From an uncultured Pseudovibrio sp. (lineage in GTDB: Bacteria > Pseudomonadota > Alphaproteobacteria > Rhizobiales > Stappiaceae): a stretch of DNA of 56,168 nucleotides. A program made the translations under genes and the position numbers. Numbering within the stretch: the stretch's first letter is position 1; every line of letters begins with the position of its first letter. The DNA lies in assembly GCA_947496145.1 (NCBI GenBank), contig CANMBS010000036.1, positions 1 through 56,168 of the forward strand. The letters run 5' to 3'. Positions 33,311 to 42,073 of the stretch are shown here, piece by piece. The notes beneath the pieces are model-generated. The model saw only the letters and a program-made list of their open reading frames with translations, ran no database searches and had not been told where the DNA came from.

Positions 33311-35359
33311 TTAGTTCACCAGCCCGCGTCCTTTGAGCAATGGCTCGATGGATGGCATTTTACCGCGGAAGTCCATGTAGGCTTTTGTCGGGTCCTGAGA
33401 GCCTCCTGCTGCGTAGATGAATTTTTCCAGTCTGGCAGCGGTGGCAGGGTCAAATGCATCGCCTGTTTCTTCAAAGGCTTCGAAAGCGTCTGCATCCATC
33501 ACTTCTGACCAGAGGTAGCTGTAATAACCTGCTGAGTACCCATCTCCTGAAAATGCGTGCAGGAGGTGCGGGATGCGGTGACGCATGATGATCTGTTCGG
33601 GCATACCGATGTCGCCAAGAACTTTGGTTTCAACCTGTGCCGGGTCCAGATCATCCAGCTTGTCTTCCTTGTGAATTGCCATATCAACAATTGCTGTTGC
33701 CAGATACTCGACGGTGGCAAAGCCCTGATTGAAGTTTGCGGCTGCAAGGAGACGTTCCAGCAAAGCTTCCGGGATCACTTCACCGGTTTGATAGTGGCGG
33801 GCGTACTCCTTCAAGATTTCTGGCTGGTCCAGCCAGTGTTCAAAGAGCTGGGAGGGCAGTTCCACAAAATCACGTGCGACGCTGGTGCCTGAAACAAGCG
33901 GGTGGGTGACGTTAGACATGAGGCCGTGCAAACCATGGCCGAACTCGTGGAAAAGTGTGCGTGCGTCATCAAAGGTAAGAAGGGTTGGTTCGCCTTCCGG
34001 CGCCTTGGAGAAGTTCATCACATTGACGATGATCGGACGGATATCACCTTTCAACTTTTGCTGTGAGCGGAATGCACTCATCCATGCACCGGAGCGTTTT
34101 GAAGCTCTGGCAAAATAGTCTCCAAGGAACAGGCCGAGGTGGTCGCCGTTCTTGTCGAAGACTTCAAAGACGCGCACATCCGGGTGGTAGAGATCGTGAC
34201 CTTTCAGTTCCTTGAAGGTGAGGCCAAACAGGCGGGTTGCGGTGTAAAACGCGGCCTCAATCATCTGGTCGAGCTGGAAGTAAGGTTTGATCTCCGCTTC
34301 GTCCAGATCATGCTTAGCACTGCGTACTTTTTCTGAGTAATATCGCCAGTCCCAGGGGGCTATCTGGATGTTGTCGCCCTCTGACTGTGCCATTTCCTGT
34401 AAATCGGCGCTCTCTTCCAACGCGCGGGCCTTTGCTGGGGCCCACACGTTGGTCAGCAATTCTTCTACTGCACTTGTGGTCTTTGCCATGACATCATCGA
34501 GCTTGAAGGCTGCAAAACTGTCAAACCCGAGCAGTTTGGCCTTTTCATTGCGCAACTGCACTGTCTCGCGCACGATGTCAGTGTTGTTGGTGTCACCCGG
34601 ATTGTCACCACGTTTAGCCCATGCGGTGAAAGCCTCTTCACGCAAATCACGGCGTTTGGAGAACTGGAGGAACGGCTCGATAGAAGAGCGGGAGAGGGTG
34701 ATGGCATGTTTGCCCGGCTCTCCGCGTTCTTCAGCAGCAGCGCTGGCGGCTTTCACCAGAAAGTCCGGCAGGCCGTCCAGATCACTTTCGCTCTTCAGAA
34801 CCAGTTTGTAGGAGGCTTCATCTGCCAGCACGTTTTGCGCAAAGCTGGTGCCAAGAGTGGCAAGGCGTTCGTTAATTTGCGCAATGCGCGCTTTGCCGGT
34901 TTCATCAAGACCAGCTCCAGCACGCTGGAAGATGGAATAGTAACGCTCCAGAACGCGGGACTGCTCAGCAGTCAAAGTGAGCGTGTCCTTTTTGTCCATC
35001 AGGGTTTTAACGCGCTGGAAAAGAGCAGGGTTAAGGAGCTTCTTTGTGCTGTAGGCTGCCAGCTTTGGAGAGACGTTGCGCTCAACCTGCTGCAAGGTTT
35101 CATTTGTATCTGCTGAGGAAAGGTTGAAGAATACGCTTGCGACCTGCTCCAGAGCATCTTCGGCAAGCTCTAAAGCTGCGATTGTGTTTTCAAAGGTGGG
35201 CTCTTCATCGTTTTGCGCAACAGATTTCAGGTTTTGCTCGCCAAGCTTAAAGGCTTCTTCGAACGCGGCTTCAAAGTCTTCCGGTTTGATTTGTGAAAAG
35301 GGTGGCAGGCCAAACGGGGTTTGCCAATCCTGCAGAAGAACCTTTGCGGTCTCGCTCAT
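33311..35359 (-). CDS. M3-family oligopeptidase (Dcp / oligopeptidase A-like)
   Basis: A zinc metallopeptidase of 682 residues that degrades short peptides in the cytoplasm. The catalytic motif is FHEFGHGLHGL (His471, Glu472, His475), with the third ligand in the following FVELPSQLFEHW. There is no signal peptide. The length is normal for Dcp/PrlC proteins; the N-terminal helical domain (LPPFSQIKPEDFEAAFEEAF) is present. Whether it is an endopeptidase (PrlC) or a dipeptidyl carboxypeptidase (Dcp) cannot be told from the visible motifs. Confidence 0.94.
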   Translation of the reverse strand: MSETAKVLLQDWQTPFGLPPFSQIKPEDFEAAFEEAFKLGEQNLKSVAQNDEEPTFENTIAALELAEDALEQVASVFFNLSSADTNETLQQVERNVSPKLAAYSTKKLLNPALFQRVKTLMDKKDTLTLTAEQSRVLERYYSIFQRAGAGLDETGKARIAQINERLATLGTSFAQNVLADEASYKLVLKSESDLDGLPDFLVKAASAAAEERGEPGKHAITLSRSSIEPFLQFSKRRDLREEAFTAWAKRGDNPGDTNNTDIVRETVQLRNEKAKLLGFDSFAAFKLDDVMAKTTSAVEELLTNVWAPAKARALEESADLQEMAQSEGDNIQIAPWDWRYYSEKVRSAKHDLDEAEIKPYFQLDQMIEAAFYTATRLFGLTFKELKGHDLYHPDVRVFEVFDKNGDHLGLFLGDYFARASKRSGAWMSAFRSQQKLKGDIRPIIVNVMNFSKAPEGEPTLLTFDDARTLFHEFGHGLHGLMSNVTHPLVSGTSVARDFVELPSQLFEHWLDQPEILKEYARHYQTGEVIPEALLERLLAAANFNQGFATVEYLATAIVDMAIHKEDKLDDLDPAQVETKVLGDIGMPEQIIMRHRIPHLLHAFSGDGYSAGYYSYLWSEVMDADAFEAFEETGDAFDPATAARLEKFIYAAGGSQDPTKAYMDFRGKMPSIEPLLKGRGLVN

Positions 35360-35578
35360 ATGAATCTCCGATGAAATATGAAAACAGAGTGGTCCTTTAA
35401 TGAGCCGGACAATCCTGCTGTCTTCTTTTAAAATGATTGCTTAGCTTCTGCCAGAGGAGTGCCCTGAGCAGAAGCTGGCATAAGTGACCTGAATATGGGG
35501 GCTATTTGCTGGCTCGTAAAGGAAGCCTAGCATAATTCCCACCTCTCAATTTTTAAAGGAGCCCTTGCAATATGAGTG

Positions 35579-36133
35579 TCACTGAATGGGGAATGGAACT
35601 GAAACCGCAACTACATTGGCAGAAACTGGTGGTTGCTGGGGTGCTGCCAGTGTCATGACCCAGAAATTTCGATAGGTGCCGTCTGCTCTGTTGGTCCGGG
35701 CGATGCCCATGTGCGTGACGTTTTTGTTGAGCAGGTTTTTGTTATGATCAGGAGAGTTCTTCCAGCCTGTCATGGCGGCTGAGATGCTTGCATAGCCTGC
35801 ACCTAAATTCTCGGCACCTGCAAAAGACTTGTAGCCATTTGTCTGGGTGCGGCGGAGCAGGCTGGAGCCAGAATGCCTGCGCGTGCTTAACGAATCCAGC
35901 GTAGCGATATGGTCGGCCATGTCTTGTGAGACATCGTTCAGGTGCGGGTCAAGCTTTACCGGAGGCAGATTGTGTTTTGCACGCCAGACATTTGTCTGGC
36001 GCAGAGCTTCCTGCTTGTTGATGCTGATTTGCGTGAGTTCCACGTCGTTGGTCAGGTCTGAACTCAAGCTGGAACAGCCAGCCAGGCTGACAGCCAGCAA
36101 CAGTGCTGCCACCAAGTTTCTCTTTAATGCCAC
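35579..36133 (-). CDS. CAP-domain (SCP-like) lipoprotein
   Basis: A protein of 184 residues starting at GTG 36133, with GGGA eight bases upstream. It has a lipoprotein signal peptide with lipobox SLAG-C (Cys20). A CAP/SCP domain follows: LRQTNVWRAKHNLPPVKLDPHLNDVSQDMADHIA (in parts), a His in STRRHSG, GAENLGAGY and HNKNLLNKNVTHMGIA. CAP-domain bacterial proteins are extracytoplasmic and of varied role. It is a lone gene. Confidence 0.85.
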   Translation of the reverse strand: MALKRNLVAALLLAVSLAGCSSLSSDLTNDVELTQISINKQEALRQTNVWRAKHNLPPVKLDPHLNDVSQDMADHIATLDSLSTRRHSGSSLLRRTQTNGYKSFAGAENLGAGYASISAAMTGWKNSPDHNKNLLNKNVTHMGIARTNRADGTYRNFWVMTLAAPQQPPVSANVVAVSVPFPIQ

Positions 36134-36472
36134 GTATATTTTCCCGATGCGCCCGAGTGATTGACTTCATTGTACGCGGCAATTTGGGCCGAAACTGTAT
36201 GAGCAAGCGGTAATCCACGTAATTCCCAGAATAACGGACCGGTTTCTATAAATTGAAATGAAATGACTTTTTTCAGGGAGGCTTCAGTTGAGTTTCAGCT
36301 TTTGCGTGATGATGTGCGGTCTTTCTCGGGCTGGCCTGAAGTGGAACCTTCCCCTCATTTTACTGAGGAGTTTTGGGGAATGGGTTCCCCCTCAAGAGCT
36401 GCGTATTGTTCTGAGGAGACTGAAAGGCACTCTGCCTTTGGCTTGTATGGATTTAAAGGGATAAGAGACTGA
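36134..36472. other. Intergenic region upstream of the lipid-A-type operon
   Basis: The 339 bases contain a 69-codon frame (36263-36472) ending directly before the ATG at 36473. It has no ribosome site and its composition is unlike its neighbours, so I do not call it, although a leader peptide cannot be excluded. The operon promoter probably lies here. No RNA gene seen. Confidence 0.35.
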
Positions 36473-38206
36473 ATGCTTGTGCAGCGAAATCGGGTGGTGC
36501 TTACAAAGTTGCGGCAGGCGGACTTATCTGAGGCACCGTGGTGGTTGCGGGTGTGCGGGCGTGACTGGCTGGCTCCGTTTGTTCTGGTGGCGGTGTGCCT
36601 TTGCCTTTATGTGCCCGGGCAAATGCTGGTTCCCCCGCTTGATCGCGATGAACCTCGTTTTGCGCAGGCTTCCAAACAGATGATGGAGACAGGTAATTAC
36701 GTTTCTATCCACTATCAGGAACAGGCGCGCAACAAAAAGCCTATAGGCATATACTGGCTGCAAGCTGGTGCCGCCAAGTTGCTCGGGTACGGCAGGCAGG
36801 CTTCTATTTGGGTTTATCGTATCCCCTCTGTCTTTGGAGGTATAGCGGCGGTCTTGCTGACTTACTGGATGGCACGTGCGCTTTTTATGGAACGTGCTGC
36901 ATTTGTCGCGGCTCTGCTTGTTGCTTTTGCTCTTATTTTAAATGTTGAATCCCGCCTGGCGAAGACTGATGCGATGTTGCTTGCGTGTGTCATGCTCTCG
37001 CAAGGGGCTTTGTTGCACATTTGGATCTTGCAACAGAAACAGGCAAGGTGGTTACCTGCCTTCTTGTTTTGGGCCGGGCTTGCATCCGGTGTGCTTATCA
37101 AGGGGCCGATTATTCTTCTTGTCTGCGGTTTAACCATACTTGCTTTGATCCTGTGGGAAAAACGCATTAGCTGGCTACTTGGTGCAGCGCCCATTAGCGG
37201 TTTTTTGCTGTTTACCGCTGTTGTTTCTCCCTGGTTGCTCGCAATCTACTTCGAAACTGATGGGGCGTTTTTCAGAGATTCTCTTGGCGGGGATCTCTGG
37301 AGCAAGGTGGGTGCCGGGAAAGAAGCTCACGGGGCACCGCCTCTCACTCATTTGCTGTTGAGTCTTCTGATTTTTTGGCCTGTTCCTTCTTTTTTGCTTG
37401 TATTTCCGTGTAGAAATAGGCAAGTTTTGAATGCGCGTATTTGTCGTTTTTTGTTGTGCTGGCTGGTGCCGGTCTGGGTCGTCTTTGAGCTTTCTTCAAC
37501 TAAGTTGCCTCATTACACACTGCCAATGATGCCTGCCTTTGCGTTGCTGGCAGTGGAAGGCATTTTAGCAAACGGTGACAGGCCGGTTGGGACTGGCTGG
37601 CGCTATACATCTGCAGTTTTGTTTTTGCTGGTTCCGCTAGGGGTCTTGGCTGCTGTGGTTGTGGTGCCGCTGTTGTTAGATGTGTGGCCTTCGCCTCCCG
37701 GGGTGGTGCTGTGCGGGTTTGCTGTGGTTGTTGCGGTGATAGCTGCCCGACATTTTTTGAAGGGGGCGTTTGTCAGGGCGCTTCCTGCCGTTGGCGGGAC
37801 TGCATTTTTAATGTTTGTGGGATTTTGGGCATTTGCGGCACCTGCACTGACGCCGATCTGGATTTCATCGCGTCTGGTTGAGGCGGTGGAGCGTATTCCT
37901 GGGTGCGACCACAAAGAAGTCACAACAACAGGATTTTACGAGCCGAGCCTCGTTTTCCTGTTGGGCACGGACACAAAGCTGTTTGGTGCTGAAGCCGCAG
38001 CTCGCTTTCTGGCAGAGGGAAAGCCGGAGGCGGAGCGGGGCTGCAGGGTGGCGCTGATAGAGGCACGGCAGCTGGAACGATTTGAGAGGGAAGCTCTTCA
38101 AGTAGGGATGAAGGTTTCAGAAGTCTCTCGCGTTTCTGGTGTGAATATTAACGGCGGTAAGAACGTGCTGGTATACATTTTCGTTGCGAACGGGGCTGCA
38201 CAATGA
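36473..38206 (+). CDS. GT39 (ArnT/PMT-like) lipid-linked sugar transferase
   Basis: A polytopic protein of 577 residues with about 11-12 membrane helices and a C-terminal periplasmic domain. The first periplasmic loop has the catalytic acidic motif DRDEPRFAQASKQMM (D57, D59, E60) and NKKPIGIYWLQA, hallmarks of ArnT-type enzymes. ArnT-type enzymes move a sugar from undecaprenyl phosphate onto lipid A in the periplasm. The downstream PAP2, GT2 and LAB_N genes support a lipid A or similar lipid acceptor. Substrate sugar not known; ArnT (aminoarabinose) or RgtD/FlmK-type activity are possibilities. Confidence 0.85.
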   Translation: MLVQRNRVVLTKLRQADLSEAPWWLRVCGRDWLAPFVLVAVCLCLYVPGQMLVPPLDRDEPRFAQASKQMMETGNYVSIHYQEQARNKKPIGIYWLQAGAAKLLGYGRQASIWVYRIPSVFGGIAAVLLTYWMARALFMERAAFVAALLVAFALILNVESRLAKTDAMLLACVMLSQGALLHIWILQQKQARWLPAFLFWAGLASGVLIKGPIILLVCGLTILALILWEKRISWLLGAAPISGFLLFTAVVSPWLLAIYFETDGAFFRDSLGGDLWSKVGAGKEAHGAPPLTHLLLSLLIFWPVPSFLLVFPCRNRQVLNARICRFLLCWLVPVWVVFELSSTKLPHYTLPMMPAFALLAVEGILANGDRPVGTGWRYTSAVLFLLVPLGVLAAVVVVPLLLDVWPSPPGVVLCGFAVVVAVIAARHFLKGAFVRALPAVGGTAFLMFVGFWAFAAPALTPIWISSRLVEAVERIPGCDHKEVTTTGFYEPSLVFLLGTDTKLFGAEAAARFLAEGKPEAERGCRVALIEARQLERFEREALQVGMKVSEVSRVSGVNINGGKNVLVYIFVANGAAQ

Positions 38207-39228
38207 CGGATAACGGCTCTACCGACACCCTTGAAAGGCCTGTTGTTGCAGCTCGTGAAAAGGTGGAGGAAGGACAGCTTACAGCTGACCTTGCTGGTCT
38301 GCATTGTGAGCAGGAGACATTAAGGGCGGGGGAGCCTGCACAGGCGACAGGGCTTGCAGAACGTCTTCGCAGTCTTTTGCGACATGCCAGAGCTAACGGG
38401 CGAAGACATATCAAAAGGGCGCGAGTGGTTTTAAAAAACAGAAAAGCACGCAGTACTGTTGGTGTTCCAGAGCTGCCACCATTTTTGAAAATGCCAAATG
38501 TTGCCGCTTTGCTGATTGCATTGTGTGGACTGGCTATGGTCTTTGCAGATCATAACAGTCCACTGTGGGCACGGGAGTTGCCCTCGGCCTACCACAGTGT
38601 CTTTTCTCTGATTACTGATGTGGGGAAGTCTGACTGGATTCTCATTCCCACGGGACTGTGGGTTCTTGCTGTTATACTGGGGCGTTGGCAACAGCTCAGG
38701 TTCCATCAAAAGATGGTGGTTTCCTATTTGACTTTATACGGGAGCTACCTGTTTTTTGTTGTGGCTGGCAGTGGTTTGCTGGCAATTGCCCTTAAATGGA
38801 ATATCGGGCGGGCGCGACCTGCTTTGTTTGATGAACTGGGACCGCTGTATTTTGATCTGTTTGCCTGGCAATCCAAACTTTCCAGTCTCCCGAGTGGCCA
38901 TTCCACGACTTCTGGTGCGCTGATTGTCGGTCTCGCGTTGATTGCCCCCAGATATCGCTGGCTCTTTGCTGCGGTTGGTGGTTGGGTTGCATTCAGCCGT
39001 ATAATCATTGGTGCACATTATCCAAGCGACGTGATTGCTGGCTTGGTGGTGGGTGGTGTCTTTGCATATTTTAGTGCGCGATGGATGGCGCGCCGGCGTC
39101 TTGGCTTCAGATTTTCCCGCGAAGGGGGGATAGAACCAGCCTTTCGTGGCATGTTCATGAAGGCCAGGTTGCTTGTTGATTTGGATGCGGGTAATACGCG
39201 AGTAAACAACTTTAAAGCGAAGCTCTGA
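38203..39228 (+). CDS. PAP2-family lipid phosphatase (LpxE/LpxF-like)
   Basis: A membrane phosphatase of 341 residues. Its ATG overlaps the stop of the GT39 gene (ATGA). Active-site motifs are complete: KWNIGRARP (from Lys198), SLPSGHST (His233) and SRIIIGAHYPSDV. A long charged N-terminal region of about 85 residues precedes the first helix, longer than most PAP2 enzymes. With its neighbours it probably removes a phosphate from lipid A or recycles polyprenyl diphosphate. The 1- or 4'-position specificity cannot be read. Confidence 0.87.
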   Translation: MTDNGSTDTLERPVVAAREKVEEGQLTADLAGLHCEQETLRAGEPAQATGLAERLRSLLRHARANGRRHIKRARVVLKNRKARSTVGVPELPPFLKMPNVAALLIALCGLAMVFADHNSPLWARELPSAYHSVFSLITDVGKSDWILIPTGLWVLAVILGRWQQLRFHQKMVVSYLTLYGSYLFFVVAGSGLLAIALKWNIGRARPALFDELGPLYFDLFAWQSKLSSLPSGHSTTSGALIVGLALIAPRYRWLFAAVGGWVAFSRIIIGAHYPSDVIAGLVVGGVFAYFSARWMARRRLGFRFSREGGIEPAFRGMFMKARLLVDLDAGNTRVNNFKAKL

Positions 39229-39293
39229 GGGGGCGCAGAGGCCAGCAGGTTTCCCGAGAAGCTTAGAGCGTGAAGGCTAATAGGACCTTACTG

Positions 39294-40070
39294 ATGAACG
39301 AGAGTGTTGCTGAACCAGAGGTCGATGTCAGTGTTGTAATTCCTGCCAAGAACGAGAGAGATAATCTTCCGCTCTTGTTAGACGAAATTGCCGAGGCTCT
39401 CAAGGAACTCAGGTTTGAAGCTATTGTTGTTGATGACGGGTCAACAGATGATAGCCTGGAGGTGTTACAGCGTTACGGTTCGCGAAACCCGTTTTTGCGG
39501 GTGATTCATCATCAAAAGTCTGGGGGGCAGAGCTGCTCAGTGCGTACGGGCCTGCTGCATGCCAGAGGCAGGTTTATTGGTACGATTGATGGAGATGGGC
39601 AGAACAATCCAATCTATTTCCGTCAAATGCTTGCCGTAATGGAACAGGGTGGTGAGCGTGTCGGATTAGCAGCAGGGCAGCGTCTTGGACGAAAAGCCAG
39701 TTTCTTTAAACGTTACGCCTCAAAAGGCGCGAACAAACTGCGTGGTGCTATCTTAAAAGACAACACCCGCGACAGTGGGTGTGGTCTTAAGTTGCTGCGC
39801 CGTGATGTGTTCTTGCGCCTGCCTTACTTTGACAGCTGGCACCGGTTTCTGCCTGCGCTTGTGCTGCGTGAGGGGTATGAGGTTGTTCATGTGGATGTGG
39901 TTGACCGGGAACGGGCGCACGGGGTTTCCAAATATGGAATTTTTGACCGGGCGCTTGTGGGCGTGCTTGATCTGTTTGGTGTGTGGTGGCTGCGGCGCCG
40001 GCGGAAGGTGATACCTGAAGTTGTCATCATGAACAGAGCGGATGCTTCTTCGATGGCGGAGGAGCAGTAA
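39294..40070 (+). CDS. DPM1-like family 2 glycosyltransferase
   Basis: A cytoplasmic-face GT2 enzyme of 258 residues, probably making a polyprenyl-phosphate sugar. The start at ATG 39294 has AGGA eight bases upstream; a GTG at 39270 is less supported. Motifs are VSVVIPAKNERDNLPLLL, VVDDGSTDDSL, GTIDGDGQNNP (DxD) and a C-terminal HGVSKYG resembling DPM1/ArnC enzymes. No membrane helices follow, unlike ArnC. It would supply the donor used by the GT39 protein. Its stop overlaps the next start (TAATG). Confidence 0.87.
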   Translation: MNESVAEPEVDVSVVIPAKNERDNLPLLLDEIAEALKELRFEAIVVDDGSTDDSLEVLQRYGSRNPFLRVIHHQKSGGQSCSVRTGLLHARGRFIGTIDGDGQNNPIYFRQMLAVMEQGGERVGLAAGQRLGRKASFFKRYASKGANKLRGAILKDNTRDSGCGLKLLRRDVFLRLPYFDSWHRFLPALVLREGYEVVHVDVVDRERAHGVSKYGIFDRALVGVLDLFGVWWLRRRRKVIPEVVIMNRADASSMAEEQ

Positions 40071-40387
40071 TGTTCGCTGGGCTGTATGAGTGGATTTATG
40101 AAGTGTTTATCGCCCAGTGGGACTTCTGGGTGCTTTGGGGGTTCGTTGCGCAGTTTATGTTTATGATGCGCTTCATGATCCAGTGGGTTGCGTCTGAGCG
40201 GGTGGGGCGATCCATTGTGCCTGTGGCTTTCTGGTTCTTCTCAATCGGAGGAGGAGGGTTGCTTCTGACCTATGCGATTGTGAAGAAGGACCCTGTTTTT
40301 ATTGCGGGACAGGGGCTCGGATTGATCATTTATTTCCGAAATCTATGGCTTATCTACAAGGAAAAACGCAAGGACCCGAATTTTTAG
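40070..40387 (+). CDS. LAB_N-domain membrane protein
   Basis: A protein of 105 residues with three hydrophobic helices matching the lipid-A-disaccharide synthase N-terminal (LAB_N) domain: LWGFVAQFMFMMRFMIQWVASE, VPVAFWFFSIGGGGLLLTYAI and GLGLIIYFRNLWLIYKEKR. LAB_N proteins travel with lipid-A-type glycosyltransferases and may help handle or flip the lipid-linked sugar. It is coupled to the GT2 gene by a one-base TAATG overlap. Confidence 0.88.
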   Translation: MFAGLYEWIYEVFIAQWDFWVLWGFVAQFMFMMRFMIQWVASERVGRSIVPVAFWFFSIGGGGLLLTYAIVKKDPVFIAGQGLGLIIYFRNLWLIYKEKRKDPNF

Positions 40388-40965
40388 AAGAATTATGCTG
40401 AATGCATGCAATCAGAATTCGTAGGAGTGACTGAATGCTATTTGCCCATGGAGAACAGAGAGTTTTTCATGGGTTTTTTGTAAAATTGCGTATTATTTGT
40501 ACAAACTGATTGTAATGACTAAGGCCTAGTACGTATTTTTGAAGAAAATTGCTCTTCTTCTTCACGCGGTTTCTAAGGTTAGTTTTTTCATTGCGTGTGT
40601 AATCTAAGTAATAACTTTGCCATATTTCAGTAATATGTCGATTAATTTGATATGTAGCGTGATCTTATTATGATTTAATTGATTCGTGTCATGGTTAAAT
40701 TGCGTGAAATTGATGTGTAAAGTGCGCAGAAACTTTGCAGAATACGTCGAATATCATTTTTTTGAATAATTTCTTAATAGAAAGCTCTTGACGTTTTTAC
40801 AGAAATATCATCGAATGCTTATCGAGGAGTGGTTGAAGCCAATAGGGGGGCTTTAAGGGCGTGTGCTGACATGCCTGTCCTGGATGTTTTCCTTGGAGAG
40901 GGGGAACAGCCTGCTACTTCCGGTGATGAATTTAAAAATTGGACAAATAAAGAGGCTCCAATTCG
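40388..40965. other. Long AT-rich intergenic region upstream of aapJ
   Basis: A 578-base gap, strongly AT-rich between 40440 and 40830, with no coding frame I trust. It contains the likely aapJ promoter at 40788-40816. Its size suggests a long leader or several regulator sites for amino-acid/nitrogen control, but no specific operator (NtrC, Lrp) could be identified. Confidence 0.4.
40788..40816 (+). promoter_or_regulatory. Candidate aapJ promoter
   Basis: TTGACG (40788-40793) and TCGAAT (40811-40816) are separated by 17 bases. The -35 is the same GCTCTTGACG seen before rplM. It would give a leader of about 145 bases before the aapJ ATG at 40966. Confidence 0.45.
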
Positions 40966-41988
40966 ATGAAAAAAATGATCCTTCCAATAGCGCTGGGTGC
41001 AGCGTTCGCAGCAGCATCTTTTTCTGCAGCTTCTGCAGGCACTCTTGAAGATGTCAAGGAGCGCGGTAAGCTGCGCTGCGCGGTTTCTACCGGACTTGCG
41101 GGTTTTTCCTTTACTGATGAAAACGGTCAGTGGCAGGGGTTTGATGTTGATTACTGCCGCGCAGTTGCTGCGGCGGTTCTTGGTAATCCAGATGCGGTTG
41201 AGTTTTCTCCAGCGACTGGCAAAACCCGTTTTACGATGCTGGCATCCGGTGAGGTTGACATCCTTTCCCGCAACACGACCTGGACGTTCTCTCGTGATGC
41301 TGACCTGAAGTTTACATTCCTTGGTATCAGCTATTTTGATGGTCAGGGCTTCATGGTGAAGAAGTCTTTGGGTGTTTCCTCGGCAAAAGAACTGGATGGC
41401 GCGACTGTATGTATCCAGACGGGGACTACCACGGAGCTGAACCTGTCTGATTACTTCGCTGGTCAAGGCATGTCTTACGAGCCCTTACCAATTGAGACCA
41501 ATACGGAAGGACGTGCAAACTACCTTGCTGATGCTTGTGATGTTTACACAACCGATGCATCAGGTCTGGCAGCTTCCCGTGCGACATTTGAAAATGCAGA
41601 TGACCACATTGTTCTTCCTGAAATTATCTCCAAAGAACCACTTGGTCCGCTCGTGCGCCACGGGGACGAACAGTGGGCAGATATTGGCCGCTGGGTTCTG
41701 AACGCGATGAAGATTGCGGAAGAAAAAGGCATCACCGCTGCAAATGCAGATGAGATGGCTGCAAACAGCAAAGACCCGGAAGTGAAGCGTCTGCTTGGTG
41801 CTTCGGGTGAAATGGGTGCGTCCCTCGGCCTTGATAATGATTTTGCACTGGTTGCGATTAAGGCAGTTGGTAACTACGGCGAAGTCTTTGAGCGTCATCT
41901 GGGTACAGACACAAAAGTCAATCTTGCTCGCGGTTTGAATGCAATGTGGACCGAAGGTGGTCTGCAATATGCGCCTCCATTCCGTTGA
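40966..41988 (+). CDS. aapJ: General L-amino acid ABC transporter, substrate-binding protein
   Basis: A periplasmic binding protein of 340 residues with signal peptide (MKKMILPIALGAAFAAASFSAASA). Family 3 solute-binding features are VKERGKLRCAVSTGLAGFSF, GFDVDYCRAVAAAVLG, KTRFTMLASGEVDILSRNTTWT, and GFMVKKSLGV. It matches the AapJ/BztA group, which delivers broad L-amino acids to AapQMP. A terminator separates it from aapQ, which should give an excess of binding protein. Confidence 0.95.
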   Translation: MKKMILPIALGAAFAAASFSAASAGTLEDVKERGKLRCAVSTGLAGFSFTDENGQWQGFDVDYCRAVAAAVLGNPDAVEFSPATGKTRFTMLASGEVDILSRNTTWTFSRDADLKFTFLGISYFDGQGFMVKKSLGVSSAKELDGATVCIQTGTTTELNLSDYFAGQGMSYEPLPIETNTEGRANYLADACDVYTTDASGLAASRATFENADDHIVLPEIISKEPLGPLVRHGDEQWADIGRWVLNAMKIAEEKGITAANADEMAANSKDPEVKRLLGASGEMGASLGLDNDFALVAIKAVGNYGEVFERHLGTDTKVNLARGLNAMWTEGGLQYAPPFR

Positions 41989-42010
41989 TCTGATCTTGAT
42001 CTGACAAAAG

Positions 42011-42044
42011 GGGCGCTGTTTGAGGATGACAGCGCCCTTTTTTT
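42011..42044 (+). terminator. Internal terminator between aapJ and aapQ
   Basis: GGGCGCTGT (42011-42019) pairs perfectly with ACAGCGCCC (42029-42037) around a nine-base loop, followed by seven T residues. It is a full Rho-independent terminator within the operon. Partial read-through would lower aapQMP expression relative to aapJ. Confidence 0.92.
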
Positions 42045-42073
42045 AAAAAACATAAGAAAAAGGCGGGTTGCCT

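Noticed and set aside
36263-36472. 69-codon plus-strand frame ending directly before the GT39 gene
   Set aside because: No ribosome site, composition unlike neighbouring coding sequence, and no recognisable protein features; a leader peptide remains possible but unsupported.
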